Source: Chloroflexota bacterium (GTDB taxonomy: Bacteria > Chloroflexota > Dehalococcoidia > Dehalococcoidales > UBA2162). From it: DNA of 11,086 nucleotides. Positions 1 to 5,348 of this stretch are shown here, in pieces. The notes below the pieces were generated by a model that was given only the letters and a program-made list of their open reading frames with translations, ran no database searches and was not told the origin of the DNA. The position numbers and the translations under genes were made by a program. The DNA lies in the NCBI GenBank assembly GCA_016193545.1, contig JACPSA010000057.1, positions 1-11,086 of the forward strand. Reading direction: 5' to 3'. Position 1 is the stretch's first letter; each line of letters opens with the position of its first letter.

Positions 1-179
1 CAGCGGCCACTGAGGTCAGTACTGAAGCGGCGCCGGTGGCAAAGCCAGCGACCAGGAGACGGACCAAGGCGGCAGCGGCTGCTGAAGTTAGTGCTGAACC
101 ACCGGTAAAGCCGGCGGCGAAGAAAAGAACTAAGGTTAAGCCACCGATAGAGCCGGGAGAGAATAATGCTACAACCTAA
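1..179 (+). CDS. rpsC: 30S ribosomal protein S3, C-terminal tail (5' end outside window)
   Basis: Only the last 58 codons are visible, read from base 3 to a TAA at 177-179. No S3 core domain can be seen, so the name rests on position directly before rplP in an otherwise canonical S10-spc order. The visible part is a low-complexity tail rich in Ala, Pro, Lys and Arg, made of two degenerate copies of a unit like EVSTEAAPVAKPATRRRTK separated by five alanines. It looks disordered and basic. S3 sits at the mRNA entry side of the 30S head, and its core ends well before such tails in E. coli, so this is a lineage-specific extension. The end overlaps the rplP start by 14 bases in another frame. It could in principle be another basic protein, but the cluster order makes S3 by far the best choice. 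Confidence 0.78.
   Translation, partial: AATEVSTEAAPVAKPATRRRTKAAAAAEVSAEPPVKPAAKKRTKVKPPIEPGENNATT
12..134 (+). repeat. Degenerate tandem repeat encoding the S3 tail
   Basis: Unit 1 (12-68) encodes 19 residues, EVSTEAAPVAKPATRRRTK. A run of five alanine codons (69-83) follows, then unit 2 (84-134) encodes 17 residues, EVSAEPPVKPAAKKRTK. The two units match in residue order with two residues lost in the second and several conservative changes, including Arg to Lys. The DNA has diverged more than the protein, so the duplication is not recent. Confidence 0.7.
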
Positions 180-618
180 GCGGGTGCGGTTTCGTAAAGT
201 ACAAAAAGGGCGCCGCCGGGGGAAAGCCTACGCAAGGAACACGGTTGTTTTTGGTGATTTTGGCTTGCAGGCGCTGGAGGCGGCCTGGCTGACAGCTCGT
301 CAAATTGAGGCTGCCCGCCGGGCAATTACGCGTCATGTTCGGCGGGGAGGAAATATCTGGGTGTGTATTTTCCCGGATAAGCCGATTACCAAAAAGGCGG
401 CGGAGACCCGTATGGGTTCAGGCAAGGGTGCTCCTGACCACTGGGTTGCTGTAGTTAAGCCAGGCAGAATTTTATTTGAGATGGCTGGTGTCGGTGAGGA
501 AGTAGCCAAAGAGGCAATGCGTCTGGCTTCACATAAGCTCCCCATAGACACTAAATTTGTCGCTAGAGAAACAGTGGTCGCCGGTGGTGCTAAAACAGCA
601 AAGGTGGGTGCCGGATGA
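166..618 (+). CDS. rplP: 50S ribosomal protein L16
   Basis: L16 binds 23S rRNA near the peptidyl transferase centre and the A-site tRNA. The protein opens with the family hallmark MLQPKRVRFRK, then carries LTARQIEAARRAI (residues 42-54), FPDKPIT (69-75) and TRMGSGKG (81-88), the loop that reaches toward the peptidyl transferase centre. At 150 aa it is somewhat longer than the usual 135-145; the extra is a short Gly/Ala/Lys end. The ATG at 166 lies inside the last codons of rpsC, with GGGAGAG at 155-161 as binding site. Its TGA overlaps the rpmC start as ATGA. Nothing about the core looks damaged. Confidence 0.98.
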   Translation: MLQPKRVRFRKVQKGRRRGKAYARNTVVFGDFGLQALEAAWLTARQIEAARRAITRHVRRGGNIWVCIFPDKPITKKAAETRMGSGKGAPDHWVAVVKPGRILFEMAGVGEEVAKEAMRLASHKLPIDTKFVARETVVAGGAKTAKVGAG

Positions 619-806
619 AGGTTGAGGAAATTCGGGTGTTGAAGCCTGAGGAATTAGCCAAGCAGCTGGAAGCCGCTCATCAGGAGCTTTTTGACCTTCG
701 TTTTCGTTTGACCACCAAGCAGCTGGTGAACCATCGCCAGCTCCGGCTAACGAGAAAAAAGATTGCCATAATACAGACGATAATAAGGGAAAAGGAGCTG
801 GCGTAG
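615..806 (+). CDS. rpmC: 50S ribosomal protein L29
   Basis: L29 is a small two-helix protein at the nascent-chain exit site of the large subunit, beside L23, where it helps form the docking surface for trigger factor and SRP. The 63 residues have the normal family length. The sequence shows ELFDLRFRLTTKQLVNHRQL at about residues 24-43, the central family signature, followed by the basic second helix RLTRKKIAIIQTIIREKE. The ATG at 615 overlaps the rplP TGA by four bases (ATGA), a classic coupling arrangement, with AAGGTGG at 601-607 upstream. A 68-base gap follows before rpsQ. Confidence 0.97.
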   Translation: MKVEEIRVLKPEELAKQLEAAHQELFDLRFRLTTKQLVNHRQLRLTRKKIAIIQTIIREKELA

Positions 807-845
807 ATATTTGGCTGTAGCGGGTTCAATTTAACCTGAGACGGA

Positions 846-865
846 TTGGGGAAAGTTGGGGAAAG
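846..865 (+). repeat. Tandem 10-base duplication carrying the rpsQ Shine-Dalgarno
   Basis: TTGGGGAAAG occurs twice head to tail at 846-855 and 856-865 and is followed by another TTG. The second GGGGAAAG lies about 10 bases before the ATG at 875, so the duplication gives two copies of the likely ribosome binding site. The upstream copy is at good distance from the TTG at 866, which is in frame with rpsQ and could act as a secondary start. Confidence 0.75.
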
Positions 866-874
866 TTGAAGAAT

Positions 875-1156
875 ATGGAGACAAAGCACAAAATCAGAAT
901 CGGGCGTGTTCTTAGTAATAAGATGGACAAGACGGTAGTGGTGGTGGTGGAGACTACCAAGCACCACCCTCTGTATAATAAGACCATCAAAAAAGCGGTT
1001 AAATATAAGGCTCATGATGCCAAGAGTGAGTGCGGGGAAGGGGACATTGTCCGGATTATAGAAACCCGCCCCCTGTCTAAAGAGAAAAGGTGGCGGGTGG
1101 CGGAGATTATAACCAAGAAAGAAATAGTCGAGGTTAAACCTGCGGAGATAACCTGA
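875..1156 (+). CDS. rpsQ: 30S ribosomal protein S17
   Basis: S17 is an OB-fold primary binding protein of 16S rRNA, important early in 30S assembly. The diagnostic MDKTVVVVVE lies at residues 17-26 and ETRPLSKEKRWRV at 63-75. I choose the ATG at 875, giving 93 aa, because it matches the usual short N terminus and has GGGGAAAG about 10 bases upstream. A TTG at 866 would add three residues (MKN) and would use the upstream copy of the duplicated binding site, so it cannot be excluded. Four consecutive GTG codons at 938-949 encode part of a five-valine run where relatives commonly read VVVAV. The C terminus is slightly longer than in E. coli and Lys/Glu/Val rich. Confidence 0.96.
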   Translation: METKHKIRIGRVLSNKMDKTVVVVVETTKHHPLYNKTIKKAVKYKAHDAKSECGEGDIVRIIETRPLSKEKRWRVAEIITKKEIVEVKPAEIT

Positions 1157-1179
1157 AACTGGTTTTAGGATAGAGCGAT

Positions 1180-1548
1180 ATGATTCAATCTTATACTAGA
1201 CTTAAGGTGGCTGATAATACCGGGGCTCGCCAGATTATGTGCATCGGCTTGCTGGGCGCTACCAGCCGGAAGTATGCCCGGATAGGCGATATTATTACGG
1301 CTTCAGTCAAACGGGCAACCGCAGGGGGAGCCGTCAAGAAGGGTGAAGTGGTCAGAGCCGTTGTTATCCGCACCACCCAACCGTACCGGCGTGCCGATGG
1401 TTCTTCCATCAGGTTTGATGAGAATGCAGCGGTTATTCTTTCTGAACAGAATAATCCTAAGGGAACCCGTATATTCGGACCGGTAGCTAGAGAGTTGAGA
1501 GAGAAGGATTTCACCAAGATTATGTCACTAGCGCCTGAGGTTTTGTGA
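1180..1548 (+). CDS. rplN: 50S ribosomal protein L14
   Basis: L14 is a five-stranded barrel protein on the subunit interface, forming bridges to 16S rRNA and lying near L19 and the factor binding region. It is exactly 122 aa, the near-universal bacterial length. Visible signatures are MIQSYTRLKVADNTGARQIMCI at the N terminus, AVVIRT, RRADGSSIRFDENAAVIL in the middle and GTRIFGPVARELR near the end, closing with KIMSLAPEVL. An AGGA at 1167-1170 lies about 9 bases before the ATG. The gene ends one base before rplX starts. In E. coli rplN heads the spc operon; here nothing in the 23-base gap looks like a promoter, so it appears to be read through from the S10 block. Confidence 0.99.
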   Translation: MIQSYTRLKVADNTGARQIMCIGLLGATSRKYARIGDIITASVKRATAGGAVKKGEVVRAVVIRTTQPYRRADGSSIRFDENAAVILSEQNNPKGTRIFGPVARELREKDFTKIMSLAPEVL

Positions 1549-1549
1549 G

Positions 1550-1861
1550 ATGAAGATTAGGAAAGATGATACCGTGCTGGTTATCGCCGGTAAGGATAAA
1601 GGTAAGAAGGGTAAAGTGCGCTTTGCCTATCCTAAAGATGAGAGGGTACTGGTAGAAGGTGTTAACTTCATCAAAAAACATACCCGGGCGACCGGGCAAG
1701 TCAGGCAGGCGGGTATAATTGAACGGGAGTCGCCGATTCATGTATCGGATGTTATGCTGCTGTGCAGTAAATGTAACCATCCTACCCGCATTGGCTTTCG
1801 CTTTTTAGAGGGCGACAAAAAAGTCCGGATTTGCCGCGTTTGTCATGAGGTGATTGATTAG
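1550..1861 (+). CDS. rplX: 50S ribosomal protein L24, four-cysteine form
   Basis: L24 is an assembly initiator that binds the 5' part of 23S rRNA and sits near the tunnel exit. The N-terminal half is a KOW domain (about residues 3-35, with VIAGKDKGKKGKV) followed by VEGVNFIKKHTR (35-46). The C-terminal part has CSKC (72-75) and CRVC (95-98), a zinc-ribbon-like pair that many bacterial L24 proteins keep and E. coli lacks. Length is 103 aa, normal. GAGG at 1537-1540 lies inside the end of rplN, 9 bases before the ATG, so initiation is likely coupled. The TAG abuts the rplE ATG with no spacer. Confidence 0.98.
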   Translation: MKIRKDDTVLVIAGKDKGKKGKVRFAYPKDERVLVEGVNFIKKHTRATGQVRQAGIIERESPIHVSDVMLLCSKCNHPTRIGFRFLEGDKKVRICRVCHEVID

Positions 1862-2413
1862 ATGTCACGATTGAAGGAGAAGTATCGAAAAGAGGTTGTG
1901 TCGACGCTGATGGAGCGTTACGGATACCAGAATATAATGCAGGTACCGCGTTTGGAGAAGGTAGTGCTTAACATTGGCGTGGGGGAAGCGATTCAGAATG
2001 CCAAGGCTCTGGAAGCTGCCGAAAAGGACTTAGCGACTATTGCCGGGCAGCACCCGGTAACCACCCGGGCTAAAAGGTCTATCGCCAACTTCAGGTTGAG
2101 GGCAGGGATGCCTATCGGGTTAAAAGTGACCCTGCGTGGGGAGCGGATGTATGATTTTCTCGATAAGCTAATGAATGCTGTTTTGTGTCGTATCCGGGAG
2201 TTTCAAGGGGTTCCCAGAGACTCTTTTGATGGGTGGGGTAATTACACCATAGCTTTCAAGGAGCAGACTCTTTTCCCGGAGATAGAATACGATAAAATAG
2301 ATAAAATTCGGGGCCTGGAAGTGTCAATTGTGACGACAGCTAAAACAGACGAAGAAGGCAGGCACCTCCTGGAGTTATTGGGGATGCCTTTTGCTGTGGA
2401 GGAAAATGGCTAA
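1862..2413 (+). CDS. rplE: 50S ribosomal protein L5
   Basis: L5 binds 5S rRNA with L18 in the central protuberance and touches the P-site tRNA and S13. Family signatures are VLNIGVGEA (35-43), TRAKRSIANFRLRAGMPIG (68-86), REFQGV (112-117) and a C-terminal RGLEVSIVTTAKTDEE region. At 183 aa it is within the usual 178-187. The start ATG directly follows the rplX TAG and has GAGGTGA at 1847-1853 inside rplX. Its 3' end overlaps rpsN by eight bases, and that end also carries the rpsN ribosome binding site GGAGG at 2398-2402, so L5 and S14 translation are probably linked. Confidence 0.99.
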   Translation: MSRLKEKYRKEVVSTLMERYGYQNIMQVPRLEKVVLNIGVGEAIQNAKALEAAEKDLATIAGQHPVTTRAKRSIANFRLRAGMPIGLKVTLRGERMYDFLDKLMNAVLCRIREFQGVPRDSFDGWGNYTIAFKEQTLFPEIEYDKIDKIRGLEVSIVTTAKTDEEGRHLLELLGMPFAVEENG

Positions 2414-2591
2414 GAAGTCAGAAATTGCCAAGTGGCTGCGGCCGGCTAAATATAAGGTTCAGCAGCATAACCGGTGTCGCCTGTGCGGTCGGCCTCACGG
2501 TTATATCCGTAAGTTCGGCTTATGTCGTATCTGTTTTCGTAAACTGGCCCTCGATGGTCAGATTCCCGGTGTGAGAAAATCAAGCTGGTAA
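2406..2591 (+). CDS. rpsN: 30S ribosomal protein S14, zinc-binding (type Z)
   Basis: S14 is a late-assembling protein of the 30S head near S3, S10 and S19. This is the short zinc form, 61 aa, with C24, C27, C40 and C43 in the pattern RCRLC...LCRIC, and ends in the invariant-looking GVRKSSW. The reading frame stays open upstream to a possible start at 2391, but ATG 2406 gives the standard MAKKSEIAKW start and has GGAGG at 2398-2402 at close spacing, so the shorter version is chosen. It overlaps the end of rplE by eight bases. The longer zinc-free S14 that E. coli uses is not present here. Confidence 0.97.
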   Translation: MAKKSEIAKWLRPAKYKVQQHNRCRLCGRPHGYIRKFGLCRICFRKLALDGQIPGVRKSSW

Positions 2592-2622
2592 TTAAATTCA
2601 AGGATGGTTTAAGGGAGGAAGA

Positions 2623-3021
2623 GTGACTGTCTCTGACCCAATTGCGGATATGCTGACCCGGATACGTAATGCGGTTATGGTCCGGCATGATGCGGTATTG
2701 ATACCCGCCTCAAGGATGAAGCTGGCAATTGCTAAAATCCTTAAGGAGGAGGGTTTCGTCAATGACTATGAGGTGCTCAAGGGTAAACCTCACCGGGTAA
2801 TTAAAATGCGTCTCAAGTATGATGAATCCAACCGGCCGGTTCTTTCCGCTCTGGAGCGGGTAAGTAAGCCCGGGCTAAGAGTGTACGTTGAGCGAAAAGA
2901 GATTCCCCGTGTTAGTGGTGGGTTGGGTGTGGCTATTGTTTCAACATCTAAGGGCGTGATGACGGGTCAGCAAGCCCGGCGCCAGGGACTTGGCGGAGAA
3001 CTGTTATGCTATGTGTTGTAA
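2623..3021 (+). CDS. rpsH: 30S ribosomal protein S8
   Basis: S8 binds the central domain of 16S rRNA (helix 21) and, in E. coli, represses the spc operon by binding its mRNA. The protein starts with TVSDPIADMLTRIRNA, the standard N terminus, contains EEGFVNDYEV, and ends in the C-terminal RNA-binding signature around VSTSKGVMTGQQAR and GGELLCYVL. Length is 132 aa, typical. The start is GTG at 2623, chosen because of the strong AGGGAGGA at 2612-2619 and the fit to the family. I see no obvious copy of an S8 target helix in the neighbouring spacers, so autoregulation is unproven here. Confidence 0.98.
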   Translation: MTVSDPIADMLTRIRNAVMVRHDAVLIPASRMKLAIAKILKEEGFVNDYEVLKGKPHRVIKMRLKYDESNRPVLSALERVSKPGLRVYVERKEIPRVSGGLGVAIVSTSKGVMTGQQARRQGLGGELLCYVL

Positions 3022-3042
3022 TTAAGTCCGGGAGTAATGCTT

Positions 3043-3600
3043 ATGTCTAGGATAGGACGGTTGCCGATAACCGTGCCACCAGGGGTGGTCGTCACGATAA
3101 AACAGGATGAGGTTACGGTGCACGGAGCCAAGGGAGAGCTAAAGCGCCGTTTTAATCCGGGCCTGTCGGTTGCCCTGGAAAACGATAAGCTAGTAGTGTC
3201 GCGTGCCAGTGATAGCCGGGAGCACCGCTCTTTACACGGCCTGACGCGGAGCCTTCTGGCTAACATGGTGGAAGGGGTCAGCAAGGGTTTTGAGAAGGGA
3301 CTGGAGATAGTCGGCGTTGGTTACCGGGCGGAAAAATCGGGTGATAAGCTGGTAATGCGTGTCGGTTTTTCCCATCCGGTCGAGGTTGCCCCGGCACTGG
3401 GTGTGTCTTTCAGTGTGGAAGGAAACAATCGCATTACGATTAGCGGGATTGATAAGGAAGCGGTGGGTGAGATGGCGGCCAGAATTCGGGCTATGCGCCC
3501 GCCTGATGCTTATAAAGGTAAAGGTATTAGATACGCCGGGGAAACAATAAAGCTGAAACCGGGTAAAACCGGTAAGGCAGTAGGGGGAAAGGCCGCATAA
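3043..3600 (+). CDS. rplF: 50S ribosomal protein L6
   Basis: L6 has two repeated alpha-beta domains and lies near the sarcin-ricin loop and the factor site of the large subunit. The start MSRIGRLPITVPPGV is standard; YKGKGIRY and GETIKLKPGKTGK near the end are the C-terminal signatures. An ATG at 3037 is also in frame and would add two residues, but GGGAG at 3030-3034 is only two bases from it and eight from ATG 3043, so 3043 is preferred, giving 185 aa. A short Gly/Lys/Ala tail follows the core. The TAA abuts the rplR ATG with no spacer, and AGGGGGAAAGG at 3582-3592 within rplF serves rplR. Confidence 0.98.
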   Translation: MSRIGRLPITVPPGVVVTIKQDEVTVHGAKGELKRRFNPGLSVALENDKLVVSRASDSREHRSLHGLTRSLLANMVEGVSKGFEKGLEIVGVGYRAEKSGDKLVMRVGFSHPVEVAPALGVSFSVEGNNRITISGIDKEAVGEMAARIRAMRPPDAYKGKGIRYAGETIKLKPGKTGKAVGGKAA

Positions 3601-3966
3601 ATGGCTAAAGATGAGTCAAGAGTAACCCGTCAGAGGAGACACCTTCGAGTTCGAGCCAAGGTGAAGGGTACACCGTTGGGGCCCCGGTTGTGTGTTTTCC
3701 GCAGTCTGAGCCATATTTATGCCCAGGTGATTGATGATTCAAAGGGGCATACGCTGGTTTCGGCCTCAACCCTGGATCCGGAGATAAAAAGTGCGGTCGC
3801 CGGCAAGAACAAGACCACCCAGTCCGAGTTAGTCGGTTCCCTGGTTGCCAAGCGGGCGCTAGGGAAAGGGATAGCTAAGATAGTTTTTGACCGCGGTGGC
3901 TATAAGTATCACGGTAAGATAAAAGCCCTGGCTGAGGCAGCTCGCAAGGAAGGTTTGAAATTTTAA
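3601..3966 (+). CDS. rplR: 50S ribosomal protein L18
   Basis: L18 binds 5S rRNA and, with L5, joins it to the central protuberance. It has the basic N-terminal stretch RQRRHLRVRAKVKG (10-23), then RLCVFRSLSHIYAQVIDD (29-46), and closes with the family signature FDRGGYKYHGKIKALAEAAR (96-115). At 121 aa it is of normal length. It starts immediately after the rplF stop. The gene is followed by an 89-base spacer, the longest in the window, which contains a hairpin. Confidence 0.98.
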   Translation: MAKDESRVTRQRRHLRVRAKVKGTPLGPRLCVFRSLSHIYAQVIDDSKGHTLVSASTLDPEIKSAVAGKNKTTQSELVGSLVAKRALGKGIAKIVFDRGGYKYHGKIKALAEAARKEGLKF

Positions 3967-3973
3967 CGAAGAT

Positions 3974-4001
3974 AGTCTCAGACTACCTTAAGTTTGAGAT
4001 T
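3974..4001 (+). other. Imperfect hairpin in the rplR-rpsE spacer
   Basis: Bases 3974-3984 can pair with 3991-4001 as an 11-pair stem with two G-U pairs around the six-base loop ACCTTA. The 5' arm also holds the near-palindrome TAGTCTCAGACTA (3973-3985), which offers a competing small hairpin. The stem has only three G-C pairs, and only a short T run (4000-4002) follows, part of it inside the stem, so it is not a convincing terminator. It may be a processing or mRNA-stability element, or chance. The rest of the 89-base gap shows only a weak rpsE binding site (GAGGG 4036-4040, AGG 4043-4045). Confidence 0.4.
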
Positions 4002-4055
4002 TCGGGAAGAATAGTTTACCGGTAAGGAACGGTTTGAGGGATAGGTTAAAAGCAA

Positions 4056-4619
4056 ATGAATGAATCGTTGACGAAGATAGACCCGGCTGAGCTAACGCTA
4101 AGTGATAAGCTGGTCCACATCAATCGGGTGGCCAAGGTGTTGAAAGGAGGCAAACGCCTTCGTTTCAGTGCTCTGGTGGTAAGCGGTGATGGTAACGGAC
4201 ATGTGGGTATCGGTCTGGGTAAAGCTAATGAAGTGCCACTGGCAATTAACAAGGCTAATGCTACTGCCAGAAGGAACTTGATAAAAGTGCCTATGGCTGG
4301 AATGACCATTCCTTATGAGGTCAATGTTAAGTTCGGTGCCGCCCGGATTATGCTGAAACCAGCGGCGCCGGGCACCGGTATCATTGCCGGCGGTAGTGCC
4401 CGGGCAGTGCTGGAGATGGCTGGCATCAAGGATATCCTGTCAAAATCTTTGGGTAGCTCTAATCGTATCAATGTGGCTAAAGCGACGATGCTCGCCCTGA
4501 GCCAGCTTAAAAATCCAGAGGCAGAGTTGGCCAGGCGTAAGATAGTCGTAGTCCCGAATGAAACTAAGGAAAGACGCAGTCCTGCCCCGGCCGTCAAGAC
4601 TGAGAGTCGTGAGACGTAG
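4056..4619 (+). CDS. rpsE: 30S ribosomal protein S5
   Basis: S5 lies at the mRNA entry tunnel and the decoding-site back side, and affects translational fidelity. The double-stranded-RNA-binding-like N domain shows HINRVAKVLKGGKRLRFSAL (21-40) and GDGNGHVGIGLGKANEVP (44-61); the C domain shows APGTGIIAGG and KSLGSSNRINVAKAT. Length is 187 aa, longer than the roughly 166 of E. coli because of a charged tail. An in-frame TAA at 4047-4049 excludes any earlier start. The ribosome binding site is weak and distant, in contrast to neighbours, and the gene is preceded by the largest spacer in the window. Confidence 0.98.
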   Translation: MNESLTKIDPAELTLSDKLVHINRVAKVLKGGKRLRFSALVVSGDGNGHVGIGLGKANEVPLAINKANATARRNLIKVPMAGMTIPYEVNVKFGAARIMLKPAAPGTGIIAGGSARAVLEMAGIKDILSKSLGSSNRINVAKATMLALSQLKNPEAELARRKIVVVPNETKERRSPAPAVKTESRET

Positions 4620-4621
4620 TT

Positions 4622-4645
4622 CGTGGGGGGATTCCACGGCTTTTT
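4622..4645 (+). terminator. Possible weak terminator or pause hairpin between rpsE and rpmD
   Basis: CGTGG (4622-4626) pairs perfectly with CCACG (4634-4638) around the loop GGGGATT, and GC plus five T residues (4641-4645) follow. This has the layout of an intrinsic terminator but the stem is only five pairs, or six with a T-G pair. Essential genes lie downstream, so full termination would be costly; partial attenuation, pausing or chance are all possible. Confidence 0.35.
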
Positions 4646-4664
4646 CAGCAGCCTGGCTGAGGAG
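4645..4664 (+). promoter_or_regulatory. rpmD ribosome binding site partly inside a small hairpin
   Basis: The binding site GAGGAG spans 4659-4664, 11 bases before the rpmD ATG. TCAGC (4645-4649) can pair with GCTGA (4656-4660) around AGCCTG, with possible extension by U-G pairs to 4661-4662. The 3' arm would cover the first bases of the binding site. This hairpin begins at the T run of the upstream hairpin, so the two are adjacent. Confidence 0.35.
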
Positions 4665-4675
4665 ATAATAAACTA

Positions 4676-4870
4676 ATGGCTAAACTAAATATCACCCTGG
4701 TGAAAAGCGGTATTGGCTATAGCAAAGACCAGAAGAGGACATTGAAGGTTCTTGGTCTGCGTCGGTTGAATCATAGCGTTGTCCATGATGATTCAGGCTC
4801 AATTCGAGGTATGATTAACAAGGTGAGACATCTGGTTAAGGTGGAGGCGAGCACTGATGAGACAGAATGA
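4676..4870 (+). CDS. rpmD: 50S ribosomal protein L30
   Basis: L30 is a small alpha-beta protein on the solvent face of the large subunit. The 64 aa product has the standard start MAKLNITLVKSGIGYSKDQK and the central TLKVLGLRRLNHSVVHDD (22-39), followed by RGMINKVRHLVKVE. GAGGAG at 4659-4664 is the binding site. A short acidic end STDETE extends slightly past the usual stop. The last 14 bases overlap the rplO start in a different frame. L30 is absent from some bacteria, so its presence here is mildly informative about lineage. Confidence 0.97.
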   Translation: MAKLNITLVKSGIGYSKDQKRTLKVLGLRRLNHSVVHDDSGSIRGMINKVRHLVKVEASTDETE

Positions 4871-5348
4871 ACTCTCCCCGGCGGCTGGTTCCAGGAAAGA
4901 CCGCAAGCGAGTGGGGCGGGGAGACGGTAGCGGGCATGGTACTTATTCCGGGCGGGGCTGTAAAGGGCAGAAGGCTCGTGCCGGCTGCAATATGAAACCC
5001 GGCTTTGAAGGCGGGCAGTTACCGCTGATTAAGCGTTTGCCGCAGAAGCGCGGCTTTGTCAATATTTTTCGTACGGAGTATAGCGTTATTAATATCGATA
5101 AACTTAATATCTTTGAGTCAGGTAGTGAGGTAACGCCGGACAGATTGTTCGCTGCCGGGCTGGTGAAATCGGCGCGGCAACCGGTTAAGGTACTATCTGA
5201 TGGTGCCATTGAGTATCCCCTGGTGGTTAAAGCCCACAAATTCTCGGCGGCCGCTAAAGCCAAGATTGAAGCGGCCGGAGGTAAGGTAGAGGAGGTGGAG
5301 TATGCGTCCGCGGCAAACCAGGCCACGACTTCTTCAGGCAGCGATTGA
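4857..5348 (+). CDS. rplO: 50S ribosomal protein L15
   Basis: L15 is a late-assembly large-subunit protein with an extended N-terminal arm that threads through 23S rRNA. The start MRQNELSPAAGSRKDRKRVGRG is the standard N terminus, followed by GSGHGTYSGRGCKGQKAR (24-41), KPGFEGGQLPLIKRLPQKRGF (47-67) and a C-terminal globular part. The ATG at 4857 lies within the end of rpmD and is the only start that gives this N terminus. The product is 163 aa against about 145-150 usually; the extra is a Ser/Thr/Ala/Asn tail (ASAANQATTSSGSD) whose codons overlap the first 47 bases of secY. The tail may therefore be a by-product of where the secY start lies. Confidence 0.98.
   Translation: MRQNELSPAAGSRKDRKRVGRGDGSGHGTYSGRGCKGQKARAGCNMKPGFEGGQLPLIKRLPQKRGFVNIFRTEYSVINIDKLNIFESGSEVTPDRLFAAGLVKSARQPVKVLSDGAIEYPLVVKAHKFSAAAKAKIEAAGGKVEEVEYASAANQATTSSGSD

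Noticed and set aside
821..838. Six-pair hairpin between rpmC and rpsQ (CGGGTT with AACCTG)
   Set aside because: It includes a G-U pair, lacks a T run and is as short as expected by chance.
938..949. Four consecutive GTG codons in rpsQ as a microsatellite
   Set aside because: The VVVVV run sits within the normal MDKTVVV motif of S17 and four units is within what chance and codon choice allow.
680..1015. Minus-strand open frame covering the rpmC-rpsQ spacer
   Set aside because: Most of it mirrors rpmC and rpsQ; there is no convincing binding site or family similarity.
2391..2405. Longer rpsN start adding five residues
   Set aside because: ATG 2406 has a GGAGG at proper position and gives the standard S14 N terminus; the extra residues come from rplE overlap.
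3994..4020. A possible promoter (TTGAGA) in the rplR-rpsE gap
   Set aside because: No TATAAT-like sequence lies 16-18 bases downstream; the closest AT-rich match is only about 10 bases away.
4313..4637. Minus-strand open frames opposite rpsE
   Set aside because: They are mirror frames of a highly conserved gene and show no independent coding signal.
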